This document shows positions 34,628 to 45,504 of a DNA stretch of 64,000 bases, piece after piece (the stretch's first letter is position 1; the number at the start of each line of letters is the position of its first letter). Source of the DNA: Roseivirga sp. (GTDB lineage Bacteria; Bacteroidota; Bacteroidia; Cytophagales; Cyclobacteriaceae). Made by a program: the position numbers and the translations under genes. The notes under the pieces were generated by a model. It was not told the DNA's origin. It searched no databases and saw nothing but the letters and a program-made list of their open reading frames with translations. The stretch covers positions 496,001-560,000 of the forward strand of contig JAGYIY010000002.1 in assembly GCA_018402485.1 (NCBI GenBank). The letters are read 5' to 3'.

Positions 34628-35284
34628 ATGAAATTCTTTATCGATACAGCAAATCTCAAAGACATACAAGAAGCATACGACCTAGGTGTCTTGGATGGGG
34701 TAACAACGAACCCCTCCTTAATGGCCAAAGAAGGTATTGCAGGTGAGGAAAATGTAAACGCCCATTACAAAGCGATATGTAATATTGTAGATAATAATGT
34801 GAGCGCAGAAGTCATTGCCACAGACTTTGAGGCCATGATTTCGGAAGGAAAGGCACTGGCTGATATTGATGATAAAATCGTAGTTAAAATACCAATGATT
34901 AAAGACGGTGTAAAAGCCATTAAGTACCTAACATCTGAGGGCATTAGAACCAATTGCACATTGGTTTTTAGTGCAGGACAGGCACTTTTAGCCGCCAAAG
35001 CGGGTGCATCTTACGTTTCTCCTTTCATTGGTCGTTTAGATGATATTAGTTTTGATGGGCTCCAATTGATAGAACAGATCGTTCAGATTTACGACAATTA
35101 CGGTTTTGATACTGAGGTATTAGCCGCATCTATCCGACACACCATGCATTTAGTTCAGTGTGCTGAAATTGGATCAGATGTTGTGACTTGCCCTCTCAAT
35201 GTCATTACGAGTTTGTTGAATCATCCACTTACCGATAAAGGACTAGAGCAGTTTTTAGCTGATCATGCCAAAGTGAATGGTTAA
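34628..35284 (+). CDS. fsa: Fructose-6-phosphate aldolase / transaldolase (small TalC/FSA type)
   Basis: This 218-residue TIM-barrel enzyme of the short transaldolase class starts [10 protein letters not shown], has '[13 protein letters not shown]', the Schiff-base lysine 87 in '[11 protein letters not shown]', '[17 protein letters not shown]' and 'SPFIGRLDD'. Short members are either fructose-6-phosphate aldolases or true transaldolases; sequence alone does not settle this, and in organisms without a long transaldolase the short form usually serves the pentose phosphate pathway. The stop overlaps the start of the next small gene by 8 bp, and ftsE follows, giving a three-gene plus-strand unit. 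Confidence 0.9.
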   Translation: MKFFIDTANLKDIQEAYDLGVLDGVTTNPSLMAKEGIAGEENVNAHYKAICNIVDNNVSAEVIATDFEAMISEGKALADIDDKIVVKIPMIKDGVKAIKYLTSEGIRTNCTLVFSAGQALLAAKAGASYVSPFIGRLDDISFDGLQLIEQIVQIYDNYGFDTEVLAASIRHTMHLVQCAEIGSDVVTCPLNVITSLLNHPLTDKGLEQFLADHAKVNG

Positions 35285-35540
35285 AACATTCGACTTATCT
35301 TTGGGTTATGTATTAAATACCATTTTATTACCTGAAATGTACATTATAAAAGTCAAGGGCAAAGCCAAAATCCCTGATTACATCCAATTGCGAGATGCTA
35401 ATTTTGTCTTAATTGCCTATTTCAGGGCAGACAGACCTCTCAAAAAATTAGAAAAGTACGGTTTAGAGGGTAAGGAAGATGCTTTACAAGCCTTAATCGA
35501 AACCTTAGATTTTGGTAAGCTACAAAAATTAGAATTGTAA
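35277..35540 (+). CDS. Small conserved-looking cytoplasmic protein of unknown function
   Basis: This 87-residue protein has no signal or membrane helix. It is strand-rich at first ('[20 protein letters not shown]', '[21 protein letters not shown]'), then helical ('[21 protein letters not shown]'). I do not recognise the family. The ATG at 35277 overlaps the transaldolase stop by 8 bp; a second ATG at 35337 would give 67 residues beginning MYIIKVKG and is an equally reasonable start. ftsE begins 1 bp after its stop, so it is translationally linked on both sides. That tight fit, together with ordinary codon use, makes it a real gene. A metabolic or cell-division role would only be a guess. Confidence 0.65.
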   Translation: MVKTFDLSLGYVLNTILLPEMYIIKVKGKAKIPDYIQLRDANFVLIAYFRADRPLKKLEKYGLEGKEDALQALIETLDFGKLQKLEL

Positions 35541-35541
35541 C

Positions 35542-36243
35542 ATGAACTTTTCGGGAGAACCTGTATTACGAATGGCAGACGTAAGTATTTTTCAAGAAGA
35601 CACGGCTGTTTTGAATGACATTACCTTAAAGATTGATAAGGGAGAATTTGTATATTTAGTGGGCAAAACGGGGAGCGGAAAAAGCTCTCTACTAAAAACC
35701 TTATACTGCGACCTTCCTTTTTATATGGGATCTATACAGATTGCAGGTTTCGATCTGAAAAATATCAAAAAAAGGCAGGTACCTCTTTTGCGCAGGAAAC
35801 TGGGCATTATTTTTCAAGATTTCCAGCTTTTACCTGATAGAAATGTAGCGGAGAATTTGTATTTCGTTATGCGTGCCACAGGCTGGAAAGACAAATCAAA
35901 AAGCAAAACCAGATTGGCAGAGGTTTTGATGCGTGTAGGCTTAGGGGCTGTTTCTAATAAATTACCTCACCAATTAAGCGGAGGAGAGCAACAAAGGGTG
36001 GCTATTGCTCGTGCTTTGATCAACGAACCAACTTTATTAATAGCGGATGAACCTACAGGTAACTTAGATCCGGAAGTTTCTGAGGGAATTTTTAAAACTT
36101 TTGTTGACATCAATAAGAGTGGCACAACGGTATTGATGGCAACTCATGATTTTAAGTTAATTGAAAACTACCCTAAACGCACTTTAACCTGTCAACAGGG
36201 TCAGGTAAAAGATGAATTACCTACAGGTAAACCCTTGCAATAG
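35542..36243 (+). CDS. ftsE: Cell-division ABC ATPase FtsE
   Basis: This 233-residue nucleotide-binding protein has Walker A 'GKTGSGKSS', Q-loop '[17 protein letters not shown]' (the 'LLPDR(N/T)VxxNV' segment is characteristic of FtsE), signature '[15 protein letters not shown]', Walker B '[13 protein letters not shown]' and the H-loop 'MATHD'. With FtsX it activates peptidoglycan hydrolases at the division site. No ftsX is adjacent; in Bacteroidota the two are often unlinked. It is the last gene of a plus-strand unit and ends 5 bp from the convergent TPR gene, with no visible terminator between them. Confidence 0.85.
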   Translation: MNFSGEPVLRMADVSIFQEDTAVLNDITLKIDKGEFVYLVGKTGSGKSSLLKTLYCDLPFYMGSIQIAGFDLKNIKKRQVPLLRRKLGIIFQDFQLLPDRNVAENLYFVMRATGWKDKSKSKTRLAEVLMRVGLGAVSNKLPHQLSGGEQQRVAIARALINEPTLLIADEPTGNLDPEVSEGIFKTFVDINKSGTTVLMATHDFKLIENYPKRTLTCQQGQVKDELPTGKPLQ

Positions 36244-36248
36244 GTTAC

Positions 36249-36962
36249 TTATTTCTTTTTTGCCTCATTCAAATTAGTAACAGCCGCTTCAAATTCCGGA
36301 CTCAAAGCGACAGCGTTTTCGAAATACTTGAGAGCCTCTTCTAAATTGTCTCTATTTTGTGCTATTAAGCCTCTCATATTGGCCAATGCTGCTTTGAATT
36401 TCACTTTCTGATTTTCCCCATTATTTTTACTTAGCACAATCTCTTCATCCTCTGCGACATTAGCATCCAAAATATCTAGGTTTCCTAAGGCTTCCTCAAA
36501 ACGTTCGGTAATAAATTGCAAATAAGTGATTTGGTAAAGCACAGCGGTATCTTCTGTTTTCAACCATATTGGCTCATAATTTTCTATTGCTTTATCGTAT
36601 AATCTTAAATTCTCGTAGCTCAAAGCTGCCAATTCTAAGGCTATCAAATTACCAGAATTTAAACTGAGCATATCTTGTGAAACCAAAGCGGTGGAGACAT
36701 AGCGCCCCTCTTGATAGTAAATTTCTGCAAGACTTCTCAAAATGGCTGTGTCTCTCGGGTTAAGCACACTCATTTCCAAGAGCGCCTGTTTAGAAATTTG
36801 CTCATCATTATATCTTTGAGCGCGTTGATAAATAGCAACGGCCTTGGCAAATTCATTTGACATATACACACTATCTTGAGCATGCAAAGAAAAAACACTT
36901 CCTATGCTTAATAGGATGATGCCACAAATACTCAATTTTCTCATCTTTATATACTTATTCAT
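36249..36962 (-). CDS. Exported TPR-repeat protein
   Basis: This 237-residue protein has a short basic start (MNKYIKMRK), a hydrophobic signal segment ending at SLHAQ, then tetratricopeptide repeats ('AILRSLAEIYYQEGRY', 'ALELAALSYENLRLYDKAIENYE', 'LANMRGLIAQNRDNLEEALKYFENAVALSPEFEAA'). It is probably periplasmic and used for protein contact. The first ATG overlaps the cca stop by ATGA (translational coupling); an internal ATG at 36944 would also keep the signal peptide. A heavily acidic stretch 'DANVAEDEEIVL' sits between repeats. A role in tRNA maturation is unlikely; the coupling with cca seems to be simple operon packing. Confidence 0.8.
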   Translation of the reverse strand: MNKYIKMRKLSICGIILLSIGSVFSLHAQDSVYMSNEFAKAVAIYQRAQRYNDEQISKQALLEMSVLNPRDTAILRSLAEIYYQEGRYVSTALVSQDMLSLNSGNLIALELAALSYENLRLYDKAIENYEPIWLKTEDTAVLYQITYLQFITERFEEALGNLDILDANVAEDEEIVLSKNNGENQKVKFKAALANMRGLIAQNRDNLEEALKYFENAVALSPEFEAAVTNLNEAKKK

Positions 36963-38380
36963 TCAATATGATTGGGGTTTAAACCCCTTTCTTTCCCCAT
37001 CTTTAAGAGGAATGCCATGGCATCCTCGTATTCATTTTTTATTTCTCCATCAAGGACAGCCTCCTTAAGTGCCTCTTTCAATTCACCTACTTCCTTGCCC
37101 GGAGAAAGTGCAAAAGTATTCATTATTTCTTTACCTGTAATCACAGGTTGAAAAATACGTACTTTATCTTTTGCTTCCACTTCCTGAATCCGCTTTTCAA
37201 CTTTATCAAAATTACACAGAAATCGCTTTACTTTGTGGTTGTTCTTAGATGTTATGTCTGCCCTACAAAGGGTCATTAAGTCATCTATATCCTCCCCTGC
37301 CTCAAAAACGACCCTGCGAATGGCAGCATCAGTGGTTTCATCCTTGACTAAGGCAATGGGTCTTAAGTGCAGACGAACCATTTTCTGGACATACTTCATT
37401 TGCGCACCCATAGGCAACTTCATCCGCCTAAAAATGGACGGTACCATGCGGGCTCCTTTATCCTCATGCCCATGAAATGTCCAGCCCGTTTTTTTATTAA
37501 AGCGTTTGGTGGCAGGCTTGGCGATGTCGTGCAGAATAGCAGCCCAACGCAGCCACAAGCTATCTGTATATTGGCTAATGTTGTCTAAAACTTGTAAAGT
37601 GTGATAAAAATTATCCTTGTGAGATTTATCATCAATGGTGGTAACCCCATGCAAGGCCACCATTTCAGGGAAAATTTCTTCTAAAATTCCAGCCTGAAAA
37701 AGCAATTTAAAACCGTAGGAAGGTTGATCAGATAAAATGATTTTATTCAATTCAACGGCAATTCTCTCTTTAGAAACGATCCCAATTCTTTCCTTCATGC
37801 GCATCAAACCCTCAAAACAATCCGGATCTATGTCAAATTTGAGCTGTGTAGCAAAGCGAATGGCTCGCATCATGCGCAAGGGGTCATCCGAGAAAGTCTG
37901 TTCTGGTGTTAAGGGTGTTTTTATCCATTTTTCTTTTAAATCCTCAAGACCGGAAAAAGGATCGATCAACTCTCCAAAATATTCCTTATTGAGCCGGATG
38001 GCCATGGCGTTGATGGTAAAATCTCTTCGTTTTTGATCATCATCTAACGTACCTTCCTCCACCATAGGTTTTCTTGATTCCCTTTGGTAAGACTCTTTTC
38101 TAGCGCCAACAAACTCCAATTCTTGGGCTCCATTTTTAATCATGGCCGTTCCATAGGTTTTAAAAACAGAGAAAGGCAGCTTCCCTCCCAACCTTTCGTG
38201 AACGGCCTTGGCCAGCTTTACTCCACTTCCAACACACACAAAATCAATATCCTGCCCTCCGCGCTTTAAGAACAAATCCCTCACAAAACCACCAACAACA
38301 TAGGTTTCATAGCCTAAATCATCGGCTACTTCGCCTACGGTCTTAAAAATGGGGAGTTGAAGTTGAGCAGCTAAATTCAT
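36959..38380 (-). CDS. cca: CCA tRNA nucleotidyltransferase / poly(A) polymerase family with HD domain
   Basis: This 473-residue class II nucleotidyltransferase has 'VVGGFVRDLFLKR' (GG motif), the metal-binding 'GGQDIDFV', 'RRDFTINAMA' and 'DPLRMMRAIRFATQLKF', followed by an HD domain ('WAAILHDIAKPATK', 'FHGHEDKGARM'). It should add or repair the 3' CCA of tRNAs in the cytoplasm. The HD domain is common in this group and may remove 2',3'-cyclic phosphates. The ATG at 38380 is used; a TTG five codons upstream is possible but unnecessary. It is divergent from pyrG, and the downstream TPR gene is coupled by a 4-bp overlap. Confidence 0.92.
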   Translation of the reverse strand: MNLAAQLQLPIFKTVGEVADDLGYETYVVGGFVRDLFLKRGGQDIDFVCVGSGVKLAKAVHERLGGKLPFSVFKTYGTAMIKNGAQELEFVGARKESYQRESRKPMVEEGTLDDDQKRRDFTINAMAIRLNKEYFGELIDPFSGLEDLKEKWIKTPLTPEQTFSDDPLRMMRAIRFATQLKFDIDPDCFEGLMRMKERIGIVSKERIAVELNKIILSDQPSYGFKLLFQAGILEEIFPEMVALHGVTTIDDKSHKDNFYHTLQVLDNISQYTDSLWLRWAAILHDIAKPATKRFNKKTGWTFHGHEDKGARMVPSIFRRMKLPMGAQMKYVQKMVRLHLRPIALVKDETTDAAIRRVVFEAGEDIDDLMTLCRADITSKNNHKVKRFLCNFDKVEKRIQEVEAKDKVRIFQPVITGKEIMNTFALSPGKEVGELKEALKEAVLDGEIKNEYEDAMAFLLKMGKERGLNPNHIE

Positions 38381-38449
38381 GGTAGTTATTCTCAAAGAAA
38401 GTGCAAATTAGGGCTTTAATTCACTCAAATCAAAAAGAACGAACAATAG

Positions 38450-38457
38450 CAAAGATA
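38450..38457 (-). promoter_or_regulatory. Likely -7 promoter element for cca
   Basis: TATCTTTG on the minus strand fits TAnnTTTG and gives a leader of about 60 nt. It lies back to back with the pyrG -7 element at 38496-38503; no good -33 match was seen. Confidence 0.4.
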
Positions 38458-38495
38458 AACACGCGACCTTGCCGCATAGGTGAAAAGAAATCTAT

Positions 38496-38503
38496 TACCT
38501 TTG
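38496..38503 (+). promoter_or_regulatory. Likely -7 promoter element for pyrG
   Basis: TACCTTTG fits TAnnTTTG and lies 31 bp before the pyrG ATG. The nearest TTG is 24 bp upstream (38469-38471), slightly longer than the usual spacing. Confidence 0.5.
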
Positions 38504-38528
38504 TACCCCATAAGAAAAGGATTGTTGA

Positions 38529-40148
<1,620 letters not shown>

Positions 40149-40156
40149 AAACCCAT

Positions 40157-42013
40157 ATGGATAGAAATCAAGCCATAGGCCTTGTTCTAATAGCCGCGAT
40201 TCTCATCGTTTACTCGTTCGTTTTTACGCCTCCAACACCAGAAGCAGCAATAGAAACGAATTCATCTCCTGCTCGTGTAGAAACAGAAGTAACTGACCCT
40301 GAGAGAAAAACAAGCAATGAGTCGACCAACTTGCAAGCTAGGAGAGATCAGCAAGATACAGATGAAGAAAATGATTTGGTTGAGCGTTTTGGTGCTTTTG
40401 GATCTGCCATGCAAGGAGAAGCAAAGAAATTTTTGGTTGATTCTGAACTTGCTGAATACACATTTGACACCAAGGGTGGTAAGATTACTTCTGTTCGTTT
40501 GAAGAAATTTAAGACCTACGATGAACTGCCTTTGTTTTTGTTTAACGAACAAAGTGCTGACCTAAATGTATTGGTAGAGACACCAAAAGGTAGAGTCAAT
40601 TTATCTGACCTATATTTTGAAGGAGATGAAACAGATCAGACGCTTAATGGGGAAGATTCAACTCAAATAAGCCTTACTGCCAATCTAACTGATGGGGCTA
40701 GCATTACACAAATTTACACCCTTTATGCCAATCGGTACGACCTAAAGTATCAATTAAAATTTAATGGTTTGCAAAACCAATTGGTTGGCGACGAACTGAC
40801 ATGGGTATGGTCTGATGAAATGAAGCGCTTTGAAAGTAATTTAGAAGATGCACGAAACAAGACTACCCTTCGCTACTATACCTTGTCTGGAGACTCTGAC
40901 GAACTCAAGGAAATTTCGAGTGAACCACAGCAGGAATCTATTAGCGAAAGTTTGAAGTGGATTAGTTTCTCACAAAAATTCTTTAATGCCGGAATTATTG
41001 CCGAAAAAGGTTTTCGCTCTGCCGTATTAGGCAACGCACCTTCCACAGATCCTTCGATTGTAGAATCAGGTAGAATGGAACTTAAAATGCCGCTACAAAA
41101 TGTCTATGAAGGCGCTGATCTTAAATTTTATTATGGCCCCAACGACTTTAAAATCCTTAAAAATGTAACCGATGGATATGAAGATAATGTCTATATGGGT
41201 TACAAACTCGTCAGTTGGGTAAACAAGTATATAATTGTTGAGCTGTTCAGTTTTTTAGAAGGCTATTTCAGCAACTATGGTGTAATTATTATTCTGATTG
41301 TCCTGATTGTCAAGATGGTACTTTTCCCGCTTACACGTAAGTCGTACCTCTCGATGGCGAAAATGAAAGCACTGAAACCAGAGCTTGACGCCTTAAAGGA
41401 GAAGCATGGTGATGATATGCAGGCGATGCAAAAAGAACAAATGTCGCTTTACCGCGAGGTTGGTGTAAACCCCATAAGTGGCTGTATCCCTATGGTCCTG
41501 CAAATGCCCATACTGTTTGCCATGTTCTTTTTCTTTCCTAATTCTATAGAGTTAAGACAACAAAGCTTTTTATGGGCACATGATTTATCTACCTATGACG
41601 TATTGTTCAATCTGGGATTTACCATTCCCTTTTATGGGTCACATGTTTCAGGTTTTACCTTGCTAATGACCATTTCCACCATACTTTATACCTGGTCGAA
41701 TAATCAAGTGAGTTCGGTACAAGGTCCTATGAAAAACATAGGCTACTTTATGCCTATCATTTTCATGTTTGTTTTGAATAGCTACTCTTCTGGTTTAAGC
41801 TTTTACTATTTTATCTCTAACATTATTACTTTCGGACAGCAGGCTGTAATACGTAAGTTTGTGGATGAAGATAAGATAAGGGAGAAGCTGGAAGAGAACA
41901 AAAAGAAGAATGCCAACAAGGGCAAATCGAAATTCCAACAAAGGCTTGAAAACGCAATGAAGGCGAGTCAAGAGGCTCAAAAGCAAAAAACACAGCGCAA
42001 GAAGAATAAATAA
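40157..42013 (+). CDS. yidC: Membrane protein insertase YidC
   Basis: This 618-residue inner-membrane protein has an N-terminal anchor ('AIGLVLIAAILIVYSFVF'), a large periplasmic beta-domain (about residues 80-345), then the conserved insertase core of five helices: 'YFSNYGVIIILIVLIVKMVLFPLTRKSY', the cytoplasmic 'ALKEKHGDDMQAMQKEQMSLYREVGVNPISGC', and 'PMVLQMPILFAMFFFFPNS', ending in a basic tail (lysine/glutamine-rich, about 60 residues) that can contact ribosomes. It inserts and folds membrane proteins, alone or with Sec; several respiratory subunits encoded in this window are expected clients. It is co-transcribed with pyrG. Confidence 0.96.
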   Translation: MDRNQAIGLVLIAAILIVYSFVFTPPTPEAAIETNSSPARVETEVTDPERKTSNESTNLQARRDQQDTDEENDLVERFGAFGSAMQGEAKKFLVDSELAEYTFDTKGGKITSVRLKKFKTYDELPLFLFNEQSADLNVLVETPKGRVNLSDLYFEGDETDQTLNGEDSTQISLTANLTDGASITQIYTLYANRYDLKYQLKFNGLQNQLVGDELTWVWSDEMKRFESNLEDARNKTTLRYYTLSGDSDELKEISSEPQQESISESLKWISFSQKFFNAGIIAEKGFRSAVLGNAPSTDPSIVESGRMELKMPLQNVYEGADLKFYYGPNDFKILKNVTDGYEDNVYMGYKLVSWVNKYIIVELFSFLEGYFSNYGVIIILIVLIVKMVLFPLTRKSYLSMAKMKALKPELDALKEKHGDDMQAMQKEQMSLYREVGVNPISGCIPMVLQMPILFAMFFFFPNSIELRQQSFLWAHDLSTYDVLFNLGFTIPFYGSHVSGFTLLMTISTILYTWSNNQVSSVQGPMKNIGYFMPIIFMFVLNSYSSGLSFYYFISNIITFGQQAVIRKFVDEDKIREKLEENKKKNANKGKSKFQQRLENAMKASQEAQKQKTQRKKNK

Positions 42014-42317
42014 AAGCTGAAACAATTATCCACAATTGGGTTAGTAGAAATCGTGTATTATTCTTTTAAGCAAAGTAATATCTTTGTTTCCAAGGAACGA
42101 TACTGAGCTGTAAGCAAGAAGTGTTTGAGCATCTGTCATTTTCAAAACTTCAAAAAGAAAATGAGCGTATTTAACCTAGTTAAAACATTCATTCTCAATA
42201 AAGTAAAAAGGAAAAATGGGATGCAGTAAAAGCAAGAAGCAAAGAACGGTTCGGAGAAAGACGAGTTAATGCTTAACTTGTCGACAAACGAGATACGCAC
42301 ATACACTAGAAGTAATA
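42014..42317. other. Intergenic region before parA
   Basis: This 304-bp gap lies between yidC and parA. A -7 element lies at 42079-42086, which would give a leader of about 225 nt. A 22-codon open frame (42161-42229, MSVFNLVKTFILNK...) lies within that leader but has no recognised family. No terminator hairpin, parS-like palindrome or RNA gene was recognised. Confidence 0.5.
42079..42086 (+). promoter_or_regulatory. Possible -7 promoter element for the parAB operon
   Basis: TATCTTTG matches TAnnTTTG exactly, 232 bp before the parA ATG. No -33 TTTG at the right distance was found, so read-through from yidC is an alternative. Confidence 0.4.
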
Positions 42318-43085
42318 ATGGGTAAAATTATAGCACTTGCTAATCAAAAAGGTGGAGTTGGGAAAACCACTACTGCCATGAACCTGGCCGCTAGTATGGC
42401 TGTTTTGGAGTTTAAAACACTTGTAGTTGATGCTGACCCACAAGCCAACACAACATCAGGCCTTGGCCATAATCCCAAAGAAATCCATAAAAGTATATAT
42501 GAATGCATGGTGGGCCAAGCACAAATCAGTGATTGTATAGTAGCAACAGACATTGCTCATCTTGATTTACTACCTTCTCATATCAATTTGGTAGGTGCTG
42601 AGGTAGAAATGGTAAGCTTAAACCAACGTGAAGAAAAAATGCGTAAGGTATTGGCCAAGGTCAAAGACAATTATGATTTTATCTTCATTGATTGTGCCCC
42701 TTCCCTTGGCCTGATCACCGTGAATGCGCTTACTGCTAGTGATTCCGTGATCATTCCTGTACAATGCGAATACTTTGCTTTAGAAGGTCTGGGGAAGCTT
42801 CTAAATACCATTACAATCATTCAAAAGCGACTTAATTCAGCGTTAGAGATTGAAGGTGTGCTACTGACCATGTATGATGTACGTTTACGCTTGTCAAATC
42901 AAGTGGTTGAAGAAGTACAGAAGCATTTTAAAAATATGGTTTTCAAAACCATTATTCCAAGAAATGTAAGGTTGAGTGAATCCCCCAGTTTTGGCGTCCC
43001 TGCCATCGTTCACGATGCAGAGAGTAAAGGTGCATTAGCTTATCTCAGCCTAGCCAAAGAAATTGCAGACAATCAGAAGAAATAA
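42318..43085 (+). CDS. parA: Chromosome-partitioning ATPase ParA (Soj)
   Basis: This 255-residue Walker-type ATPase has the deviant P-loop '[15 protein letters not shown]' with signature lysine, '[16 protein letters not shown]' and '[17 protein letters not shown]'. It starts [13 protein letters not shown] without an N-terminal DNA-binding extension, so it is the chromosomal Soj type. With ParB and parS it separates replication origins. parB follows 3 bp after its stop. The chromosomal origin is often near parAB, but I saw no DnaA-box cluster or parS palindrome here. Confidence 0.95.
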   Translation: MGKIIALANQKGGVGKTTTAMNLAASMAVLEFKTLVVDADPQANTTSGLGHNPKEIHKSIYECMVGQAQISDCIVATDIAHLDLLPSHINLVGAEVEMVSLNQREEKMRKVLAKVKDNYDFIFIDCAPSLGLITVNALTASDSVIIPVQCEYFALEGLGKLLNTITIIQKRLNSALEIEGVLLTMYDVRLRLSNQVVEEVQKHFKNMVFKTIIPRNVRLSESPSFGVPAIVHDAESKGALAYLSLAKEIADNQKK

Positions 43086-43088
43086 ATA

Positions 43089-43997
43089 ATGGCAGTTAAA
43101 TCAACAAAGAAAAAAATGGCATTGGGACGTGGATTAGGTGCATTGTTATCTGACTCAAGCCCTGAAGAAACTCCATCTACCATGGGTAGAAAAAATGTCG
43201 GTAACATGGATGAAATCCAATTGGATCAGATTCAGGTAAACCCCTTTCAACCAAGAACACATTTTGAACGCCAAGCATTGGAGGAATTAGCCGAGTCTAT
43301 TAAAATACAAGGTATCATTCAACCTATTACGGTGAGAAAACTTTCCACTAATGAATACCAATTGATTTCTGGTGAGAGAAGATTTCAAGCCTCAAAAATG
43401 GCAGGATTAAAACAAATACCTGCGTACATAAGAACAGCAGACGATCAGCAAATGCTGGAAATGGCCCTCATTGAAAACATTCAGCGAGAGAACTTGAACG
43501 CCATGGAAATTGCCATAAGTTATCAGCGCCTTTTAAAAGAATGTAATTTGAAGCAAGAGGAATTGGGTGATCGTGTAGGGAAAAACCGAACAACGGTCAA
43601 TAACTACCTTCGTCTATTGCGCTTACCACCAGATATTCAAGCAGGAATTCGAGATAAGCACATTTCTATGGGCCATGCCCGTGCCTTAATCAACATTGAA
43701 GGTGTTGATAAGCAACTTCATATTTATAAGAAAATTCTGCAAGACGGTCTATCTGTCCGTAAAGTAGAGCAATTGGTACGCGAATTGATGTCTAGAGAAC
43801 AGACTCCCGTAAAAACTGAAAAAAAGGGAAGTACCAATCATAAGAATTATGAGGTTCAGCAAATTCAAACAAAGCTTTCCTCCCACTTTGGTACGCGTGT
43901 CCATATGAAAGCAGATAGTCAGTTTCGAGGAGAAATCAAAATCCCCTTTGTTTCAACCGAGGATCTTAACCGAATATTAGAAATTTTAGATATGTAA
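43089..43997 (+). CDS. parB: Chromosome-partitioning protein ParB (Spo0J)
   Basis: This 302-residue protein has a basic start typical of ParB ('KKKMALGRGLGALLSD'), the CTPase/sulfiredoxin-like domain with 'NPFQPRTHFERQALEELAESI' and 'LISGERRFQASKMAG' (GERR motif), 'ALIENIQRENLNAMEIA', a helix-turn-helix ('EELGDRVGKNRTTVNNYLRLL'), and a C-terminal dimerisation part. It binds parS, spreads as a CTP-dependent clamp and works with ParA. Its stop overlaps the next start by one base (TAATG), so DUF5683 is translationally coupled. Confidence 0.95.
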   Translation: MAVKSTKKKMALGRGLGALLSDSSPEETPSTMGRKNVGNMDEIQLDQIQVNPFQPRTHFERQALEELAESIKIQGIIQPITVRKLSTNEYQLISGERRFQASKMAGLKQIPAYIRTADDQQMLEMALIENIQRENLNAMEIAISYQRLLKECNLKQEELGDRVGKNRTTVNNYLRLLRLPPDIQAGIRDKHISMGHARALINIEGVDKQLHIYKKILQDGLSVRKVEQLVRELMSREQTPVKTEKKGSTNHKNYEVQQIQTKLSSHFGTRVHMKADSQFRGEIKIPFVSTEDLNRILEILDM

Positions 43998-44569
43998 TGC
44001 AATTAAGGCTATTGATTATGCTGATCTTGATAGGGTTTCCCTTTTTCTTATCAGCTCAAAAAGAAAGGGAAATCATATTGCAAGGTGGCTTAGCCACCGG
44101 TGATACGGTAGAAATCAAAACTCCTAAGAAATTTTATGACCCTAAAGTTGCTTCTCGCAGATCTGCCATGATTCCGGGATGGGGGCAAATCTACAACGAC
44201 AGTTGGTGGAAAGTACCACTCATTTACGGTGGTTTTGGTGTAGCGATTTATTACGTCAATTTCAACAATGAGCAAAGGCTCACTTTCCTTGATTTGTTGG
44301 CAGAAGAAAGGGCAAAACCCCAGCCAGACCAAAATAGAATTAGAATTTTTAGCAGAAGAGCAGATAACTGGCGAAGAAATAGGGACTTAGTAGTTGTAAC
44401 GATGGTGGGGATATACTTGCTGCAAATTGTAGAAGCAACAGTAGATGCACACCTGAAAGGATTTAATGTAGATGAAGAATTGGCCTTGAATTTAAAACCA
44501 GCCTTTGGTAGTTTTAATCAAACCCAACCCTTTATCGGCTTCAAACTAACTTTACCCATAGGAAAATGA
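43997..44569 (+). CDS. DUF5683 membrane protein
   Basis: This 190-residue protein has a signal-like hydrophobic N-terminus ('LRLLIMLILIGFPFFLSAQ') and the DUF5683 core 'SRRSAMIPGWGQIYNDSWWKVPLIYGGFG', in which the 'PGxGQxYN' turn precedes a membrane helix. A second helix lies at about residues 130-155 ('LVVVTMVGIYLLQIVEATVDAHL'). Its function is unknown. It is regularly found between parB and dapB in Bacteroidota, and here it overlaps both (1 bp and 4 bp). That fixed context suggests an envelope or segregation-related role, but no activity is known. Confidence 0.85.
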   Translation: MQLRLLIMLILIGFPFFLSAQKEREIILQGGLATGDTVEIKTPKKFYDPKVASRRSAMIPGWGQIYNDSWWKVPLIYGGFGVAIYYVNFNNEQRLTFLDLLAEERAKPQPDQNRIRIFSRRADNWRRNRDLVVVTMVGIYLLQIVEATVDAHLKGFNVDEELALNLKPAFGSFNQTQPFIGFKLTLPIGK

Positions 44570-45297
44570 ATATTTTACTACTCGGCTATGGCAAAATGGG
44601 CCAAAAAATTGATGCTTTGGCACAGCAAAAAGGACATTCCATTATCGGTCGCATCAACGATGAAAACAGAAAAGATTTATCAGATTTGACTACCGATAAC
44701 ATAGATGTTGCCATAGAGTTTAGCCAACCCGATGCAGCGCCTGATAATATTCGATGGTGTTTCGAAAATGGCATTCCTGTAGCCGTTGGAACTACAGGTT
44801 GGTTAGATCAAAAAGAGACTTTAGATAAGGAGTGTAAATCTTCAGGTGGTACTTATTTATATGCCTCTAATTTTAGCATTGGAGTAAATCTATTTTTTAA
44901 ATTAAATGATTATCTCGCACAATTAATGCAGCATCAGGGGCAATACGATATTTTTACCAAAGAAATCCATCATACGGCAAAAAAAGATGCCCCAAGTGGA
45001 ACAGCCATCACCTTGGCCGAGGGTATTCTCAAACATTTCCCCTATAAAACTCATTGGCTAAATGAAAAGTCTAAAGATCCAAAAGCTTTGAGTATCGTTT
45101 CTGAACGTATTGATCCTACCCCTGGCACACATGAAATTACCTATTTCTCAGCCATTGATTCAATCGAAATTAGGCATATTGCGCATTCTCGTGAAGGTTT
45201 TGCAACCGGGGCGCTAGCCGTTGCCGAATGGTTGAAAGACCAAAAAGGTGTGCGAAGTATGGAAGATTACATCAAAGATGTGATGGGCCAACTATAA
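44566..45297 (+). CDS. dapB: 4-hydroxy-tetrahydrodipicolinate reductase
   Basis: This 243-residue cytoplasmic enzyme of the lysine/diaminopimelate pathway reduces HTPA with NAD(P)H. The Rossmann motif is 'LLLGYGKMGQKID', followed by 'VAIEFSQPDAAPDN', 'VGTTGW' and the substrate motif 'EIHHTAKKDAPSGTA' (catalytic His-His and Lys). The C-terminal 'EIRHIAHSREGFATGALAVAEWL' closes the pattern. It overlaps DUF5683 by ATGA and is the last gene of the parAB operon here. In many relatives signal peptidase I (lepB) follows; in this genome the next gene is a histidine kinase on the other strand. Confidence 0.94.
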   Translation: MNILLLGYGKMGQKIDALAQQKGHSIIGRINDENRKDLSDLTTDNIDVAIEFSQPDAAPDNIRWCFENGIPVAVGTTGWLDQKETLDKECKSSGGTYLYASNFSIGVNLFFKLNDYLAQLMQHQGQYDIFTKEIHHTAKKDAPSGTAITLAEGILKHFPYKTHWLNEKSKDPKALSIVSERIDPTPGTHEITYFSAIDSIEIRHIAHSREGFATGALAVAEWLKDQKGVRSMEDYIKDVMGQL

Positions 45298-45504
45298 CTT
45301 CTATCTTGCCAAACCAATACCATTGCTCATTTGCCTTATATGTACTCTTTCACCCTTTGGCACCAATCTAAAAATTAATTCCGTGTTATTGGCTCTTCTA
45401 TAGCTCAATACAGACTGCAACTTTTTACAACCATAATTAATTATTTGTTACGATGCATTTTTATTTCCTTTCAAATTAAACGTAACACAATCCAGTCATT
45501 AGGG

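Noticed and set aside
42014-42317. Possible parS site or replication origin near parAB
   Set aside because: No palindrome like TGTTTCACGTGAAACA and no cluster of DnaA boxes could be seen by eye.
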